Positions 62,536 to 64,000 of a stretch of 64,000 bases of DNA are shown in pieces. The stretch spans positions 1 to 64,000 of the forward strand of contig CALJAM010000006.1 of assembly GCA_938027685.1 (NCBI GenBank). Direction: 5' to 3'. The translations under genes were made by a program, and so were the position numbers. The notes under the pieces were generated by a model. That model was given only the letters and a program-made list of their open reading frames with translations. It was not told where the DNA came from and did not search any database. Each line of letters begins with the position of its first letter. The stretch's first letter is position 1. Source of the stretch: an uncultured Bryobacteraceae bacterium. GTDB lineage: Bacteria; Acidobacteriota; Terriglobia; Bryobacterales; Bryobacteraceae.

Positions 62536-63546
62536 ATGGACGATCCGACCCGCCGGGAGTTCGCGGTCATTCTACTGCCGGGCGGCATCTTCGCCCGGCC
62601 AAGCAAACCCGTGCCTACGATGCTTCGCAAGGACTTCGAGCCGGCGTACCTGAAGCTGGAACGCACCGGGGAACTGGCCGAGCGGGCCCGAGCCTTGTGG
62701 GCGATCTACAAGAGCTGCCGGCTCTGCCCGCGCCAGTGCGGCGTCAACCGCCTGAAGGGCGAGAAAGGCGTCTGCCAGGCAACCTCGCGAGTGAAGGTCG
62801 CCTCGGCCCATCCGCATTTCGGCGAGGAACGACCGCTGGTAGGACGTTGGGGCTCCGGCACGATCTTCTTCAGCCACTGCAACCTGCTCTGCTGCTTCTG
62901 CCAGAACTGGGAGATCAACCATCGCGGGGACGGCAGTTACATGAGCGACGAGATGTTGGGGCGCCTGATGGTGCAGATGCAGGAGCTGCGTTGCCACAAC
63001 GTCAACCTGGTGACGCCCACGCACGTCGTTCCCAATATCGTGCAGGCGCTGCGCACCGCCATCCGACTCGGTTTGCGCATCCCGCTCGTGTACAACTGCG
63101 GCGGCTACGAACCGGTGGAGGTCATCAAGCTGCTCGATGGCATCGTCGACATTTACATGCCCGACTTCAAGTACATGGACGGCGAGATGGCGGCTAAGTA
63201 CTCATCGGGCGCCGGCGACTATCCGGAGCGGGCCGCCGCCGCCATCGAAGAGATGCACCGGCAGGTGGGCGAGCTGGTGGTGGACGAAAACGGCATTGCT
63301 CTACGCGGGCTGATCATCCGGCATCTCGTGCTGCCCAACAACATCGCCGGGACGGATAAATTCATCAAGTGGGTCGCGGAGAAACTGACTAAGTCCACCT
63401 ACGTAAACATCATGGCGCAGTACCGCCCCGAGCATAAGGCCTTCCAGTATCCCGAGCTCGCGCGACGCATCACCTGGGCCGAGTACCAACAGGCGCTGCG
63501 CTGGGCTCGTGAAGCCGGCCTGACGCGTTTGGATCGGGATTCTTGA
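62536..63546 (+). CDS. PflX-like radical SAM protein with twin-arginine-like N-terminus
   Basis: 336 residues from the ATG at 62536 (a GTG two codons earlier is possible). The radical SAM cluster motif CxxxCxxC is C115-NLL-C119-CF-C122 in FFSHCNLLCCFCQNW. An N-terminal Cys set CRLCPRQCGVNRLKGEKGVC (61-80) is typical of the COG1313/PflX group. Further family blocks are VNLVTPTHVVPNIVQAL, DGIVDIYMPDFKYMD and RGLIIRHLVLPNNIAGTDKF. Substrate unknown; the group is related to pyruvate-formate-lyase activases. The first 20 residues (DDPTRREFAVILLPGGIFA) look like a Tat signal, odd for a cytoplasmic radical enzyme. TATGAT lies 18 bases upstream. It directly abuts the remnant at 63549. Confidence 0.9.
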   Translation: MDDPTRREFAVILLPGGIFARPSKPVPTMLRKDFEPAYLKLERTGELAERARALWAIYKSCRLCPRQCGVNRLKGEKGVCQATSRVKVASAHPHFGEERPLVGRWGSGTIFFSHCNLLCCFCQNWEINHRGDGSYMSDEMLGRLMVQMQELRCHNVNLVTPTHVVPNIVQALRTAIRLGLRIPLVYNCGGYEPVEVIKLLDGIVDIYMPDFKYMDGEMAAKYSSGAGDYPERAAAAIEEMHRQVGELVVDENGIALRGLIIRHLVLPNNIAGTDKFIKWVAEKLTKSTYVNIMAQYRPEHKAFQYPELARRITWAEYQQALRWAREAGLTRLDRDS

Positions 63547-63548
63547 AG

Positions 63549-63735
63549 AACAGACCGCCGGGCGTCACCGACGACAGGATTCCTCATTTAGCCGAAGCCA
63601 TGCGCCATCTCGGCTATGTGCAGAAGTTTGGCGTCGGCATCGCGCCGGCCCGGAAAGCACTTCGTGACAACGGCAATCCTCCCGCTGAGTTCCTCGTCGA
63701 AGACAGCCGCGTCGTAACCCCGGTCCGGAGGCGCC
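63549..63735 (+). pseudogene. C-terminal remnant of a RecG-like/AlbA_2 ATP-binding protein
   Basis: Immediately after the radical SAM stop, a frame reads GVTDDRIPHLAEAMRHLGYV, QKFGVGIAPARKALRDNG and NPPAEFLVEDSRV. This is the C-terminal end of the ATP-binding AlbA_2/HATPase_c_4 family (RecG-like), whose full proteins are near 450 residues. The N-terminal 85-90% is gone, and the fragment is fused by a deletion to the radical SAM stop codon. It is followed by a ParA-like remnant, its usual partner order. Confidence 0.68.
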
Positions 63736-63741
63736 CGCGAC

Positions 63742-64000
63742 GAGGCCCGTCATCGCCTTTCTCAACAATACGAGAGGCGTGGGCAAGACGTCGTTGGTCT
63801 ACCACCCGGCCTGGATGTGAGCCGACTTGAGCCCTCCCGTCGTTGCCGTCGACCTGGATCCCCGAGACTAACCTCCCAGCCATGTTTCTCGATGAGGAGC
63901 GGTCGGAACAGATATGGGAGGGAACGGACTCCAGACCTACCGTGTGCGGCGCCCGCCGGCCGCTGGTCCGGGGCGTAGGATATGTCGTTGACGACCTGCA
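63742..64000 (+). pseudogene. ParA-like ATPase, decayed and cut by the window edge
   Basis: Frame one reads RPVIAFLNNTRGVGKTSLVY, HPAWM, stop, ADLSPPVVAVDLDPRD, stop; a +1 frame then gives NLPAMFLDEERSEQIWEGTD and TVCGARRPLVRGVGYVVDDL. Joined, this is the Walker A (deviant NNTRGVGKTS for NNKGGVGKTS), the VAVDLDPQ strand and the following region of ParA/MinD-type ATPases paired with AlbA_2 proteins. At least two stops and one frameshift make it non-functional within the window. It continues beyond the edge. Confidence 0.7.

Noticed and set aside
62536-63546. Anaerobic sulfatase-maturating enzyme for the sulfatase at 36526
   Set aside because: Only one radical SAM CxxxCxxC motif plus a PflX-type N-terminal Cys set; the anSME-type C-terminal SPASM cysteines are absent.

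Overview
High-GC chromosomal DNA that most resembles an acidobacterium of the Solibacter/Bryobacter kind. The assignment rests on content: several large Oar-type TonB-dependent receptors with an N-terminal carboxypeptidase-regulatory domain, many Tat-exported enzymes, ThuA, PIG-L, sulfatase, GH127, GH29 and GH28-like proteins, and a UpxY/NusG-like remnant. It is inference, not a database match.

Layout. 1-3.3 kb: the end of a glutamine synthetase-family gene and polA (−), whose proofreading site looks inactive. 4-29.8 kb: receptor-rich region with one 5'-truncated receptor (5949-7315) and four full-length receptors (8053, 13075, 17609 and 26405 starts or ends). Between them lie two uncharacterised secreted proteins, a decayed IS5-type element (11560-12979) with recognisable terminal repeats, a housekeeping-like + strand run (deoC, Tat aldo/keto reductase, TrmJ-like methyltransferase, a small overlapping ORF), an enolase-superfamily sugar-acid dehydratase and tRNA-Leu(CAG). 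29.8-44.3 kb: glycan region with a GH127 enzyme, a lytic transglycosylase, a − strand block (two BNR/sialidase-like proteins, sulfatase, NanA/DapA-like aldolase, ROK-like kinase, PIG-L deacetylase), a beta-helix protein, tRNA-Leu(TAA) beside a NusG-like remnant and a structured repeat patch, and a GH29 fucosidase. 44.8-50.2 kb: comEC, hrcA, grpE, dnaJ. 50.2-63.5 kb: a tandem ThuA protein, zinc alcohol dehydrogenase, URO-D-like protein, MFS transporter, GH28-like beta-helix protein, UbiD decarboxylase, FabG-like reductase, Gfo/Idh/MocA oxidoreductase, PHP/DUF3604-like protein and a PflX-like radical SAM protein. 63.5-64 kb: remnants of an ATP-binding RecG-like protein and a ParA-like ATPase.

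How the genes fit together. The receptors would import oligomers across the outer membrane. The exported hydrolases, sulfatase and beta-helix proteins would trim decorated plant or microbial glycans, and the aldolase, ROK-like kinase, dehydratase, dehydrogenases and MFS carrier would take up and catabolise the sugars or sugar acids. The most promising unexplained unit is the − strand block at 33.1-40.4 kb. It has the outline of a sialic-acid or ulosonate pathway, but two of its enzymes have lost canonical motifs.
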